Part shown: positions 20,253 to 28,702 of the stretch, in pieces
How positions within the stretch are numbered: the first letter of the stretch is position 1
Layout: each line of letters begins with the position of its first letter
Source: Gracilaria vermiculophylla
Taxonomy: Eukaryota > Rhodophyta > Florideophyceae > Gracilariales > Gracilariaceae
DNA: 31,003 nt
Reading direction: 5' to 3'
Assembly: GCA_019155205.2 (NCBI GenBank)
Contig: JAHNZQ020000004.1
Span: forward strand, 3,952,493-3,983,495
Notes under the pieces: generated by a model
What the model was told of the DNA's origin: nothing
Database searches by the model: none
Seen by the model: only the letters and a program-made list of their open reading frames with translations
Position numbers and translations under genes: made by a program

Positions 20253-21770
20253 TCAACCCGATTCTATAGCTCCCGATAAGGCTGCTGTTCGATTCTTTTG
20301 TACCATTGCCTCTCTGAAATGCCTTTCACAAACGAAATCCGTATCGATCCCTTCTTCCTCGAAAGCAATCATGCTGGCTTCGTCGCATAGCGAAACGAGT
20401 GCTGCGCCCGATAACCCCTCTGTTTCATCAACTAGCCAGTCAATTAAAGGCCTGTCTCCCTCTTTGCGACTGACAGCAATATCCTTGAGCACCATTTCCA
20501 GAATGCGTGCTCGATCGTCGTCGTTTGGTAAATCAAGTTTGATAGTATTGTCAATACGGCCTGGTCGTACCATTGCTGGGTCCAATTCATTGAGATCCGC
20601 AGCACAAGCCAGGACAAACACATCCTCACCATGAACCCCATCCAATTCCGTGAGCAATGAAGCGACAACGCGCCCTTCCACGCCGCTTGATTCCTCATCG
20701 CCTCGTTTTCCAACGGCATCGATATCGTCGATGAAAACCACACACGGACTCAACATCCGAGCACGGGCGAAAAGACGGCGAACTCGAGACTCTGATTCTC
20801 CCAAGTACTTTGAAAATACTTCAGTGGCGCTTATGCGAATGCTATTCACGCTAGTCAGCCTGCGAAGCAGCGATTCAGCAAGCAGCGTCTTACCCACGCC
20901 GTGAGGTCCGTGAAGTAAAACGCCTCTGGGTGGTGATACGCCGAGGCGCTGAAAGGTATCTTGATGGATGAACGGCCATTCGCACAGGCGCAAAAGCATT
21001 TCTTTCTCGGGCTCATAACCGGCATGGGCACCCCAGTCTGTTGTGGAATATTCTTGTGTTGTCAAGTTTGAAGCGATGAACATAAGATCGGCACTTGCTT
21101 GGGTCGGTGAATATGACGTGACAATATCGTGCAGGAGCTTGAAAGAAAAGCAGTGTTCGTGGATGGTGGTGGTTTGCGAGGAAGAGACGAAGAAGGTATT
21201 GATGACTCTGTTGAAGTCGGACAAATCAAAGCCCGGGGACTTGGCGGCCAGAGTGTGATGGGCATCCGAGGGGAAGCGAAAGTCCGGTTGCTCAGCAGCG
21301 ATCGAAAGGAGAAAGCATTTCCACGCTTGCTGCCTGACGCGGGGCGGGGTGGCGGTAATAGTGAGCACTTTTTCAAATCGACCGACTCTCAGCAGAGACT
21401 TTGCGACGTTGTGTTCCGCGTCTGCGAGACCTATGATGGGCAAGGATTCAGCGCGAGCGAACAGACCCTTAACAACTACCTCCACCTCGGCGTTATCGCA
21501 CGGGGTGTCAATGTCGTCCAAGCAAATAGGGCCCGATGTGGATAGTTTTGGGGCGGCTCGAATGGGATACAAACCACACGAGACCGTCTGCACTTCGGGA
21601 AGAACCATGTCAATGAGAGAGCTGCGCGCTTGAAAAGTGCCGATGATAAGGATTCCGGTGGGTGAACCCGCCAGCAGCTTGCGCAGCGCTGCGACATGGT
21701 CGTTGAGGATGATGTGTTGGATAGTATCGGGATGCGCAACCTGTGTGTGTAGCGAAAGATTTGCAATCAT
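20253..21770 (-). CDS. Tandem AAA-family ATPase, AFG2B/SPATA5L1-like, with altered nucleotide sites
   Basis: 505 residues. A weak first AAA domain (about 20-200) keeps the fold pattern (GILIIGTFQAR, ICLDDID, GRFEKVLTITATPP) but has no Walker A Lys-Thr. The second domain (about 255-490) is clear: WPFIHQDTFQRLGVSPPRGV, Walker A GPHGVGKT, Walker B VVFIDDID, and sensor/arginine-finger region LDPAMVRPGRIDNTI. The C-terminal helical lid is LSGAALVSLCDEASMIAFEE. In the second Walker B the catalytic Glu is Asp (residue 349). Overall size, lack of a long N-domain and the C-terminal EGIDTDFVCERHF segment recall SPATA5L1/AFG2B, which acts in 60S ribosome maturation. CDC48- or NVL-like relatives are possible. 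The ATG at 21770 is the first in a frame that opens with TTG. Confidence 0.8.
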   Translation of the reverse strand: MIANLSLHTQVAHPDTIQHIILNDHVAALRKLLAGSPTGILIIGTFQARSSLIDMVLPEVQTVSCGLYPIRAAPKLSTSGPICLDDIDTPCDNAEVEVVVKGLFARAESLPIIGLADAEHNVAKSLLRVGRFEKVLTITATPPRVRQQAWKCFLLSIAAEQPDFRFPSDAHHTLAAKSPGFDLSDFNRVINTFFVSSSQTTTIHEHCFSFKLLHDIVTSYSPTQASADLMFIASNLTTQEYSTTDWGAHAGYEPEKEMLLRLCEWPFIHQDTFQRLGVSPPRGVLLHGPHGVGKTLLAESLLRRLTSVNSIRISATEVFSKYLGESESRVRRLFARARMLSPCVVFIDDIDAVGKRGDEESSGVEGRVVASLLTELDGVHGEDVFVLACAADLNELDPAMVRPGRIDNTIKLDLPNDDDRARILEMVLKDIAVSRKEGDRPLIDWLVDETEGLSGAALVSLCDEASMIAFEEEGIDTDFVCERHFREAMVQKNRTAALSGAIESG

Positions 21771-22230
21771 GACTGCGAGGTGTGGACTTGCATTACATGG
21801 TTCGGACCAGAGCAGTGGGTGGACGCGGTGCAAAACGCATCAGGAAGACGCTGTTAGACGGCGGCGGCGCTTAGAGATCGTGATCAGCGCACACGAATCG
21901 CTCGCAGGAACACAGGTTCCCGGAAAGACCAAGTGGGCCGCGGCCTCAATCGCACCTAAGCCGCCCGCCCGCGACGATTGGCGCATCGTCGTGGCACAAG
22001 CATGCGTGACACGCGCTGCAGTTAATCTCCGTGACGGCGGTGGCATCACGCAGCGAGTGCGAGCGTCACACGTTAGTTGGCCGGCAGCGCTCCATGCGCT
22101 GAGCCGTCGGTCCATCGCTCTTTTGTCCCTCCGCCGGCATGCGCCTCTCGCCATCAAGTTCCGCGTCGGCAAACCCCTTCCGTCGCAGAGTTGCGCGTAT
22201 TGCCGTCTTCTCACACCAAGCGCTGGGGCT
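21771..22230. promoter_or_regulatory. Divergent promoter region, AAA ATPase / TMEM69-like
   Basis: 460 bp between opposing ATGs. The plus-strand frame of the TMEM69-like gene is open back to 21637, but the upstream part reads as antisense of the AAA gene and has no hydrophobic or family pattern. I therefore treat it as leader and promoter. No clear core motif was found. Confidence 0.35.
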
Positions 22231-23028
22231 ATGCAGTTTCTCAGCCGATTCACCCCGTATCTTCTTGGCGCGCGAGCCGCGCGCCGCACCTCATGGCGCC
22301 CCATCACATCGTCGACCACTTCATCCCCCGTCACTCAATCTCCAAACGATCTGATGCACCAGACAAGCGCCCCGACAATCGTTCAGTACCTTGGATTCGG
22401 CGGCGCCATTCCATTCCTCGCAGGGGCGTTGGGAACCACCTTGTGCCCCGACCCCATATTCTTCGCGCGCGTGACGCAGCTGTACGGCTCCTCCATCCTA
22501 AGCTTTCTCGGCGCCGTTCACTGGGGCATCGCGCTGCGATCGGGCGGCCCAGCATCGCTGGCAAGAAACGCGGACTTTTTGTACGGCGTCACCCCGTCGC
22601 TGGTGGCGTGGACCGCTTCGCTGATGCCCCCCGCAGACGGGCTGCCGCTATTGACGGCCAGTTTCTGTGCTGCCTACGCCTACGATTACGTGCGACTTCG
22701 TGTGCCGGCAAGCGCCCCGCCGTGGTACTTGCGCATGAGGGGTCCGCTGACCATTGCCGCGGTTGGCGGTTGTGGGGTGAGCTATCTGGCGATCAGAAGG
22801 AAGCTTGCGCGAGACGCTCCGGTGCAAGAAAACGCTGTGCTTTCCCACGCTGCCGACGCGCATGGCAGCCATTTAGGCACGACGGCAGGCGGCGATGAAG
22901 CCAACGACCGCACGATGGCAGACGACGATGATGACGCGCGCGCCGAGACCACCGGCTCTGTGGCCAGCGCGACTGAAACGGGCGATGGCGGTGACCGTGT
23001 GGAGAGCACTTTGCATTCGAACGAATGA
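22231..23028 (+). CDS. TMEM69-like DUF3429 membrane protein, probably mitochondrial
   Basis: 265 residues. The N-terminus (MQFLSRFTPYLLGARAARRT) is Arg-rich with no acidic residue, as in mitochondrial presequences. The DUF3429 core has about five hydrophobic segments: VQYLGFGGAIPFLAGALG, SSILSFLGAVHWGIAL with the hallmark FLGAxHWG, YGVTPSLVAWTASLM, LLTASFCAAYAYDYV, and LTIAAVGGCGVSYLAIRR. The C-terminal about 75 residues are polar and acidic and probably disordered. The function of the family is unknown. It is convergent with the Tudor-like gene, 123 bp apart. Confidence 0.88.
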   Translation: MQFLSRFTPYLLGARAARRTSWRPITSSTTSSPVTQSPNDLMHQTSAPTIVQYLGFGGAIPFLAGALGTTLCPDPIFFARVTQLYGSSILSFLGAVHWGIALRSGGPASLARNADFLYGVTPSLVAWTASLMPPADGLPLLTASFCAAYAYDYVRLRVPASAPPWYLRMRGPLTIAAVGGCGVSYLAIRRKLARDAPVQENAVLSHAADAHGSHLGTTAGGDEANDRTMADDDDDARAETTGSVASATETGDGGDRVESTLHSNE

Positions 23029-23151
23029 TGCGAGCTCGTGCGGGAGACGGGAAGGAGTGCTCGGCGAACAAGGGTGTTGCGATTTACTTGGGTCTACAGT
23101 GTGAATCAGAGTGGGATTATGTGTTACAATGGGAAAGGCAGACGATAGCGG

Positions 23152-23712
23152 TCACAGGCGCTTGGACCTTCTCTTTCGAGGGGGTGGACTACTGGTCGGG
23201 GGCGAAGAGCTGACTTCAAAGTCAACGTCATGCACAAGGTCAATTTCATGTTCCGTGTGGCACGGTTTTAAATGGCAAGGCGATTCGCGCACTATTTTCC
23301 AGCCACTGCCCCTAAGCACGTCGGTGGAGTGCTCGGCGAGGTAGGCAACTTTGAGCTTGTGCCCCGTTTGTGAATCGTCATACACGACTGCCTGGTAGTT
23401 GATGTGGTCTGAAGGGTGCTTAAAGTCAATGATGGCGCCGTCCAAAATGGGGCGGCCGTGGTCGCGCGTCTTCTTGGGCAGAAGCACCCAGCGACACTTG
23501 TCCAAAGAAACGGTTTCCAGGGTGTCGTCTGCGCGGTACACGATGGTGTGGCACTTTGTGGCCGGCGAGTAGAGTATGACGACGGCCTCGTACCAAGTGG
23601 CATCCTTCCAGCACATGAGGATTTCTCGGCCCTCGAGCTGCTTACCCCTCTCGGGGGGGTGGGGGTAATGGTCGTCGGCGCGATTTCTGAGGATTCCCGT
23701 CATGTGGTGCAT
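23152..23712 (-). CDS. Small protein with two Tudor-like modules and a C-terminal NLS
   Basis: 186 residues. Two related modules, each of about 50 residues, have the look of Tudor-like barrels: residues 27-78 (GREILMCWKDATWYEAVV, then HTIVYRADDTLETVSLDKCR and a final Trp) and 90-141 (DGAIIDFKHPSDHINYQAVV, ending GSGWKIVR). Such WxD-x-WYxAxV patterns occur in PDS5 and other chromatin proteins that read methylated Lys or Arg. The C-terminus PPRKRRSKRL is a likely nuclear localisation signal. I recognise no specific orthologue. The frame is open upstream from a GTG through a Pro/His-rich repeat; ATGs lie at 23712 and 23703. A nuclear chromatin role is inferred. Confidence 0.65.
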   Translation of the reverse strand: MHHMTGILRNRADDHYPHPPERGKQLEGREILMCWKDATWYEAVVILYSPATKCHTIVYRADDTLETVSLDKCRWVLLPKKTRDHGRPILDGAIIDFKHPSDHINYQAVVYDDSQTGHKLKVAYLAEHSTDVLRGSGWKIVRESPCHLKPCHTEHEIDLVHDVDFEVSSSPPTSSPPPRKRRSKRL

Positions 23713-24861
23713 GAAGGGCGGGGGCGGGGCGTGAAAGGATTCCGCGAGTTGGGGGGCAGGTGGCGCTCGTCGGCGGGCAGGCGTGGTGCTGGGGATGGCG
23801 GGCGGTGGGCGGTGGTGGGCGGTGGGCGGTGGTGGGCGGTGGGCGGCGAGCACGCGGGCGCGCTGGTTCAGAGGTGCGGATGGCGAGCCGAAAGCGGCGA
23901 GCGCCGGTTACCCTTTGAGCTGCGACACGCCAAAAACGCGCATCGCGGCCTGAGCGCTCGTGAGGGGCTCAAGGCGATGAGCCACGCCCGCGCACGTGTT
24001 GCACGTGTTGTGCGTAGCGCGCTGGCACCGTTGCTTCGCGCGGTGCGCGGTGCGCGGTGCGCGGTGCGCGCGAGGCACCATGGTCGCCCGTGGAGCGCTG
24101 CCTTCGGCGCGCCGCTGCGAACAGATGCCCAGCGCCCGCAGGCCGCGCTGCGCAGGTCTGGTGCGCGATGGCGATGGCGATGGCGCTGCGCGCGTGGCAC
24201 GCCCGTAGGCACCGTCGGCAACGCGGCGTACCGCGCAGCTACGCCGCTTTGGTGCGAGCCGGGCTCCTGCCACCGCCATCCGGCACAACGACGTCGCCTC
24301 CACTTGTTTACAGACAAACGCCTTTCCTCTCCCCCCGTCAGCGCAGCCGCAGAGCCGTGCTCCGACGAGCGGCGCCGTCCGTGCGTCCAACATGCCCTGT
24401 TTTCTTTTTCCTCCCAGTGTGATGGCAATACACCGCGTCCCACGCAATACCGCGCCAGTCAACGCCGCCATCTGCACCAGCACAGTTACGCCCCGAACGC
24501 CGCTTGGCCCGTTGAGCCGTTTGGCATCAACGCGTGATCGTCTTCGACGGGTGGCCCACCAGAAAGAGGGACGTTTAGCTGCGCCGCGCCAACGCTCCAG
24601 GCGGCCGTCCGCCGTGCGCACGCACGGCACTCGCTGCCCCCCTCGGAAAACGCACCCCTTAAGTCCCCAAGTCCCCCCCCCCCCCGTCGACGCTCATCAA
24701 ACTGGCGTAGTGGCGTATTGATACTTTTTGTTTATTGGGTGCTCAAAAACACCAAACTTTGAGTTCATCAACATGGAGTGTAACGACGACGACCACGAAC
24801 AAACAACAACAATAACACACTCCACAAAATTTACTCAGCAAACATGCGTTAAGTAAATATC
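23713..24861. other. GC-rich intergenic region with simple repeats
   Basis: Between the Tudor-like gene start and the Akirin stop. It contains a G-rich GGTGGGCGGT-type repeat (23796-23847), GCGCGGT repeated about four times (24038-24068), GCGATG repeated (24165-24187) and a run of 13 C (24673-24685). Several long frames are open on both strands, as expected at this GC content; none has a recognisable domain. The last about 150 bp, AT-richer, are likely the Akirin 3' UTR. Confidence 0.5.
23796..23847. repeat. G-rich minisatellite (GGTGGGCGGT type)
   Basis: Imperfect tandem GGTGGGCGGT/GGTGGTGGGC units about 100 bp upstream of the Tudor-like ATG at 23712. The GGGCGG cores resemble GC boxes, and the spaced G-runs could form a quadruplex on the plus strand. 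Confidence 0.8.
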
Positions 24862-25479
24862 TTAGCTGAGGTACGTGTAGTCCTTTCCTCTGAATTGTCG
24901 GGTAACGTAGTCCTCATTGAACTTGGTGAAGTCGCGAAACTGTTGAGCCAACCTGTCCTGCAGAATTTTTCCGAACTCATTGTTCATGGAAGCCTCCTTT
25001 TCCGAGAGCACAGAGCGACAAATGTCGCGCAGGTCATGTACAGTGAACAGCGTCTCAGAAAGGGCAATCTGTCCGTTGGCCAATTTGTGCACCACTTTCT
25101 TGAGCCGCTTCGGCACGTGCTTGGCGAGCGCGGCCAGCTCCTGATCCGACAGTTTTTCCTTTGCGCACGAGGCGGAGGAGGCGGCGGCGGCGGCTGGAGC
25201 GGAGGAGGCTGAAGCGGGCGGCGGAGAGGCGTGAGATGGCGAGGCGCAAGACGAGGAGGGGAGCGCTTGGGAGGCGCACGCAGGCGGAACGGTGTGCTGA
25301 TGAACCTTGAGCGCCCTGGAGGGGGAGGTGAAGGAGGCGGGCGTGCATCTGCCGCGCTTGAGCGGCGGCGGGCGGATGACGAAGCGCGAGGGGGAACACG
25401 CTTGTGGCGGCAGGTCGACGGCCATTTCGTCAAAGTGGCGCTTGGCACCGCGAAGCTTGAGGGTTGCGACGCCGGACAT
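24862..25479 (-). CDS. Akirin-family nuclear protein
   Basis: 205 residues, close to the 190-205 of animal Akirins. The N-terminus MSGVATLKLRGAKRHFDEMA parallels the ATLKR start of the family, and PPPLKRGRCTP (38-47) occupies the place of the basic NLS. A low-complexity Ser/Ala/Pro middle is followed by the conserved C-terminal helical part: TLFTVHDLRDICRSVLSEKE, NNEFGKILQDRLAQQFRDFT, VTRQFRGKDYTYLS. This aligns throughout with the Akirin C-terminus (LFTLRQV-x-ICERLL, LAEQYDAFVKFTHD, RRYGEQPASYVS). In animals Akirin2 brings proteasomes into the nucleus through its terminal Tyr-Val-Ser end and bridges chromatin remodelers; Tyr-Leu-Ser here preserves that end. The frame extends 84 codons upstream without an ATG, so the ATG at 25479 is preferred. 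Confidence 0.88.
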   Translation of the reverse strand: MSGVATLKLRGAKRHFDEMAVDLPPQACSPSRFVIRPPPLKRGRCTPASFTSPSRALKVHQHTVPPACASQALPSSSCASPSHASPPPASASSAPAAAAASSASCAKEKLSDQELAALAKHVPKRLKKVVHKLANGQIALSETLFTVHDLRDICRSVLSEKEASMNNEFGKILQDRLAQQFRDFTKFNEDYVTRQFRGKDYTYLS

Positions 25480-25849
25480 GATGAACGGCGCTAGTTGGCG
25501 CACAGAACGGCGCGACGGGCAAAAGCGAAACGAGGGCGAGCAGGAAGCGAGGGCACGGGCGGAAACGGAGACGGCCGAGAGGCGGGGGAGCGTGAAAAGG
25601 CGAGGCGCGGCGGCGGGCGGGAGGCGAGAGGGCAGAGCAGACAAACGGCAGGAGGTGACAGTGGCGGCGCGCCAAAGTAAGCCAAGCGGCTTGAACGGCG
25701 GCGGCGGCGCGCACAGGGCGGCAGCGCACACTCGAGAGAAAGCGCAAAAGCGGCAAAAGCGAGGCGCAATTTGCGCGTGCAGCGGCGCGCGCGCAGGCTG
25801 GGCGGACTTCTCACGCGGCGCGCGCGCGGCGGCGAGACGGAGGCGGGCG

Positions 25850-25920
25850 AGCAGCGGGCGCAGGCGGGCGCAGGGGGGCGGCGGCGGGCAGCGGGCGGCG
25901 GGCGGCGGGCGGCGCGTCGC
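25850..25920 (+). repeat. G-tract repeat with quadruplex potential
   Basis: Tandem GCGGGC/GGGCGGC units including a GGGGGG run and at least five further GGG tracts spaced by 2-6 bases on the plus strand. It lies 370-440 bp upstream of the Akirin ATG. Confidence 0.8.
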
Positions 25921-26339
25921 CTACGTTGCGGCCGCGCGGCGGCCGTGAAGGCGCGAAAAAGCGATGCGCGCGCAGACGCGACACGCGACGGCAGCGCAGG
26001 GGGCAGGCGCTGTGAGCTCGGCGGCGGCGGCTGGCGGGCGCGACGGCAACAGGCGATGCAGACAGGCGCACTCGACACAACGCACGCAGTGGCGGCCGGC
26101 GGTGGTGACGGTGGTGGCGGTGGTGGGGGGGCGGGCGAAAGAAGTGAAGGCGGCTGTGGCGGCGGCGGCGGCGGCGCCTTAAGATGGACGTAACGCACGT
26201 TCGAGCGCCCCGCGCGCAATGACGGCGGACGCCCTTGCTGCTGCGCCCAAAAAACGGGCGCGTGGCTGCCGCAAAAAAAAATTGCGCCGCGAGCGCTGCT
26301 GCCCGATAGCTCCATGTCATTTACCTGTATGTGTGGCAC

Positions 26340-26640
26340 ACGTGGAGAGATGGTATTCGTGGGAACCGTGGAGCACGTAGCGCATTAGAAAATGGAAACA
26401 AACGTGGTAATCGTGGAATGCGTGGTACGTGTGGCAAGCTTTCTGAGCGTGGTAAGCCTGGCAAGCCTGGCAGGCCTGGCAAGGCGTGGCAAGCGTGGCA
26501 ACGGTGGTAAGCATGGCATGTGTGGTGAGCGTGACACGCCTGTCATGCGTGGTAGACGTGGCAATCGTGGCAAGCGTGGCGAGCGTGGTGGTTGTATGCG
26601 AGATACCGTGATGGCGCACTGGCTGGGAGTGTCGGGTGAG
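26340..26640 (+). repeat. Degenerate CGTGGCAAG-type minisatellite
   Basis: About 30 diverged units of a 9-base (sometimes 6- or 12-base) motif, GTGGYAAGC, for example GTGGTAAGCCTGGCAAGCC near 26450. The length multiples of three leave frames open on both strands (Arg/Gly-rich on plus, Ala/Thr/Leu-rich on minus). It ends about 85 bp before the GS-like ATG. Confidence 0.85.
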
Positions 26641-26724
26641 CCACACCGAGAGGTGTGACGTTAGCGGCGTGCGAAGTGGCGCTGAGCGCGGCGGTGCCGC
26701 AGCGGTAGCTCATCTCGCGCTCGT

Positions 26725-28122
26725 ATGGCTCCCACCGCTGACGGCGACGCGCTGGCTCGCCGTCCTCTGCATTTGCTGCGTATGCTGCGCATCGTGCTCG
26801 TCGACTACAACGCCATCCGTCGTTGCAAACTCATTCCCTTCCCCCCCAACCCGCCTGCCAACAACGCGCTCATTGTCAAAAGCGGCATTCTTCTCACCCC
26901 CGACAACGCCATCAGCCGCAACCCCTACATCGATGTCACCGGAGAGGTGTACATGCTGCCGTACTCCTGCGCCCACGTCCCCGCTCTCCAGCAGCCGCAA
27001 TCCCACGCCGCCCGCACCATTACCTTTCCCACCCACCCCAACCATGCCTTCACCCTGGCCCACCTCCATGAGGTCGACGGCAAGCCGTGGATTTTCTGTC
27101 CGCGCCAGCGTTTGTGCCACGCCGTGCAGCTTCTGGCGTCGCAACACCTCACCATGCTCGCCGGCTTCGAAATGGAATTTGTCCTGCTTGAGCGCCTCAC
27201 GTCGGACCCGTCCGACCCGTCGGACACGCCAAAACCGTCGTCGTTCAAGCCCTTCAGCCCGTTCGCTGGGTACGCGCTGCACAGCGCGCTCAACCACGCC
27301 GCCGCCGTCCTCGATCGCATAGTGGCCGCGCTGCAACAGGTCGACATCGCCGTCACCATGGTGCACACCGAGGCTGCGCACTCGCAGTTCGAGATTGTAC
27401 TCGCACATCGTCCCGTCCTTCGCGCAGTAGACGACTTAGTGATGGCTCGTGAGATTGTGCGTGCCGTTGCCGAGCAGCATTCGCTCTACGCCACGTTCAT
27501 GCCCAAGTTTGGCGCCGTGGGCAGCGGCAGTCATGTACATTTCAGTCTGGTGGATCATTTCGGGCACAGCACCAAGCTACATGACCTACACGTGGGCATG
27601 ACGCCGCTGGCGCAACACTTTGTGGCCGGTGTGCTGGAAGCTTTGCCGTGGTTGAGTTTTCTCACCAATGCCAGTGCCGTGAGCTACGAGCGCCTCCAGC
27701 CGCAGAGCTGGGTGGGCGTGTACAAGGTGTGGGGCATATCGAACAAAGAGGCCCCCCTCCGACTGGCACTGGATCGCACCAACATGGAACTCAAGACGCT
27801 TGACGCTGTGTCCAACCCGTACCTGGCCATGGCTGGCATAATTGCGGCCGGGCTGAGCGGGGTGCGCAGCGCCGTGGCGCTTCCGCCTCCGTGCCAGACG
27901 GATCCGCACTGTGTGGAGGCGCACAAACGCGCGGAACGCCTCCCGACCAGTCTGCAGGAAAGCTTGGAGCGCTTCCGCAGCGAGGCGTGCAGCGGTGCGC
28001 TGGAGGACGTGTTCCCGGCGCAAGTGGTGGAAGCGCTGATTGCGGCCAAGGACGAGGAGATTCGCAGCGCGGGGGAGGGGGGCTTGGAGACGCTTGCGCA
28101 CAGGATGCTGGCGCTGCACTGA
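26725..28122 (+). CDS. Glutamine-synthetase-like enzyme, FluG/NodGS type, without amidohydrolase domain
   Basis: 465 residues covering a complete type-I GS-like fold. The N-terminal beta-grasp (LRIVLVDYNAIRRCKLIP, DVTGEVYMLP) is followed by the catalytic domain: LTMLAGFEMEFVLLE, VTMVHTEAAHSQFEIVLAHR, ATFMPKFGAVGSGSHVHFSL, FVAGVLEALPWLSFLTNASA, SYERLQPQSWVGVYKVWG, NKEAPLRL, and NMELKTLDAVSNPYLAMAGI. These match the GS domain of plant NodGS and fungal FluG, where it is fused behind an amidohydrolase domain; here it stands alone. The reaction is ATP-dependent gamma-glutamyl ligation, but the amine acceptor may not be ammonia, since relatives use polyamines or ethanolamine. No transit peptide is evident. 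The start is ATG, intronless. Confidence 0.9.
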   Translation: MAPTADGDALARRPLHLLRMLRIVLVDYNAIRRCKLIPFPPNPPANNALIVKSGILLTPDNAISRNPYIDVTGEVYMLPYSCAHVPALQQPQSHAARTITFPTHPNHAFTLAHLHEVDGKPWIFCPRQRLCHAVQLLASQHLTMLAGFEMEFVLLERLTSDPSDPSDTPKPSSFKPFSPFAGYALHSALNHAAAVLDRIVAALQQVDIAVTMVHTEAAHSQFEIVLAHRPVLRAVDDLVMAREIVRAVAEQHSLYATFMPKFGAVGSGSHVHFSLVDHFGHSTKLHDLHVGMTPLAQHFVAGVLEALPWLSFLTNASAVSYERLQPQSWVGVYKVWGISNKEAPLRLALDRTNMELKTLDAVSNPYLAMAGIIAAGLSGVRSAVALPPPCQTDPHCVEAHKRAERLPTSLQESLERFRSEACSGALEDVFPAQVVEALIAAKDEEIRSAGEGGLETLAHRMLALH

Positions 28123-28702
28123 GGGGGACAACGGGCGCGGCGGCAGCGGCGGTAGCGCATCGCTGCGCCGGCTGTGCGCGTCGACGAATGGCGAGGGGAG
28201 CACTTACGCGCATACTGCAGATACGGACGGCGGGGCGCGCGCGCCGTCACGGCGCGTTGCGGAGAAATTGGTGCGCCATATTTGATTGGTGCACGTGGTG
28301 AGATTCGTCGTCGCCGCCCTGCGTGACACGGCCGCGCGACCGTGCCGGACGCGGGACTGCGGCCCGCTTTGCACGTCTGCGTTTGAGGCACATGCCGCTA
28401 AACTTGTGCAGCGTTCCCGGTCGCGCACCGCGCCTCGTGCATCGGGCCGCCGCTGCAGCTTCGGCTTCCGCACCCCACCGCCAGCCCTTCGCAACGTTTG
28501 TGTGGCCCCCAATTCCTTCCGTTGCTACATGTGCCGGCCCCCTGCCTCCTCCTACCCTTTGCCGTCAGCCTTTGCACGAATTGCACGCTTTCTAAGCCGT
28601 GGGGATATAGCGTGCGCTGGTATTTAGTGGGTGCGTCTGTACGTTCTGCGCCGCCCGTTGTTCGGCAATCAGCCTGTCTGCGTCCGCGTCCCTCGTTTCT
28701 GA
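28123..28702. other. Intergenic, GS-like to bZIP-like gene
   Basis: 580 bp, GC-rich, between two co-directional genes. It holds the GS-like 3' UTR and the bZIP-like promoter. Short frames on both strands show no recognisable domain. No other feature seen. Confidence 0.5.

Larger units (their letters stand above)
25480..26724. other. Extremely GC-rich divergent region between Akirin and the GS-like gene
   Basis: 1.2 kb without a supportable gene. 25480-26200 is dominated by GGC/GGGC/CGCG iterations. Long frames on both strands encode only Ala/Arg/Pro/Gly runs and are probably artefacts of composition. 26340-26640 is a degenerate GTGGCAAGC minisatellite. Both genes' promoters must lie here. 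Confidence 0.5.

Noticed and set aside
21637..22230. Upstream extension of the TMEM69-like frame
   Set aside because: It opens with GTG, overlaps the AAA gene antisense and has no conserved sequence. The ATG at 22231 starts a good presequence.
23416..24537. 373-codon plus frame
   Set aside because: The first part is antisense of the Tudor-like gene and the rest crosses simple GC repeats. No recognisable domain.
23908..24630. 240-codon minus frame upstream of the Tudor-like gene
   Set aside because: Arg/Ala-rich with repeat-derived segments, and the other strand is equally open. Composition explains it.
25491..26339. 282-codon minus frame, Pro/Arg/Ala-rich
   Set aside because: It is made of GC-rich simple sequence with polyproline and polyarginine runs and overlaps the Akirin promoter. 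Frames on the other strand are equally open.
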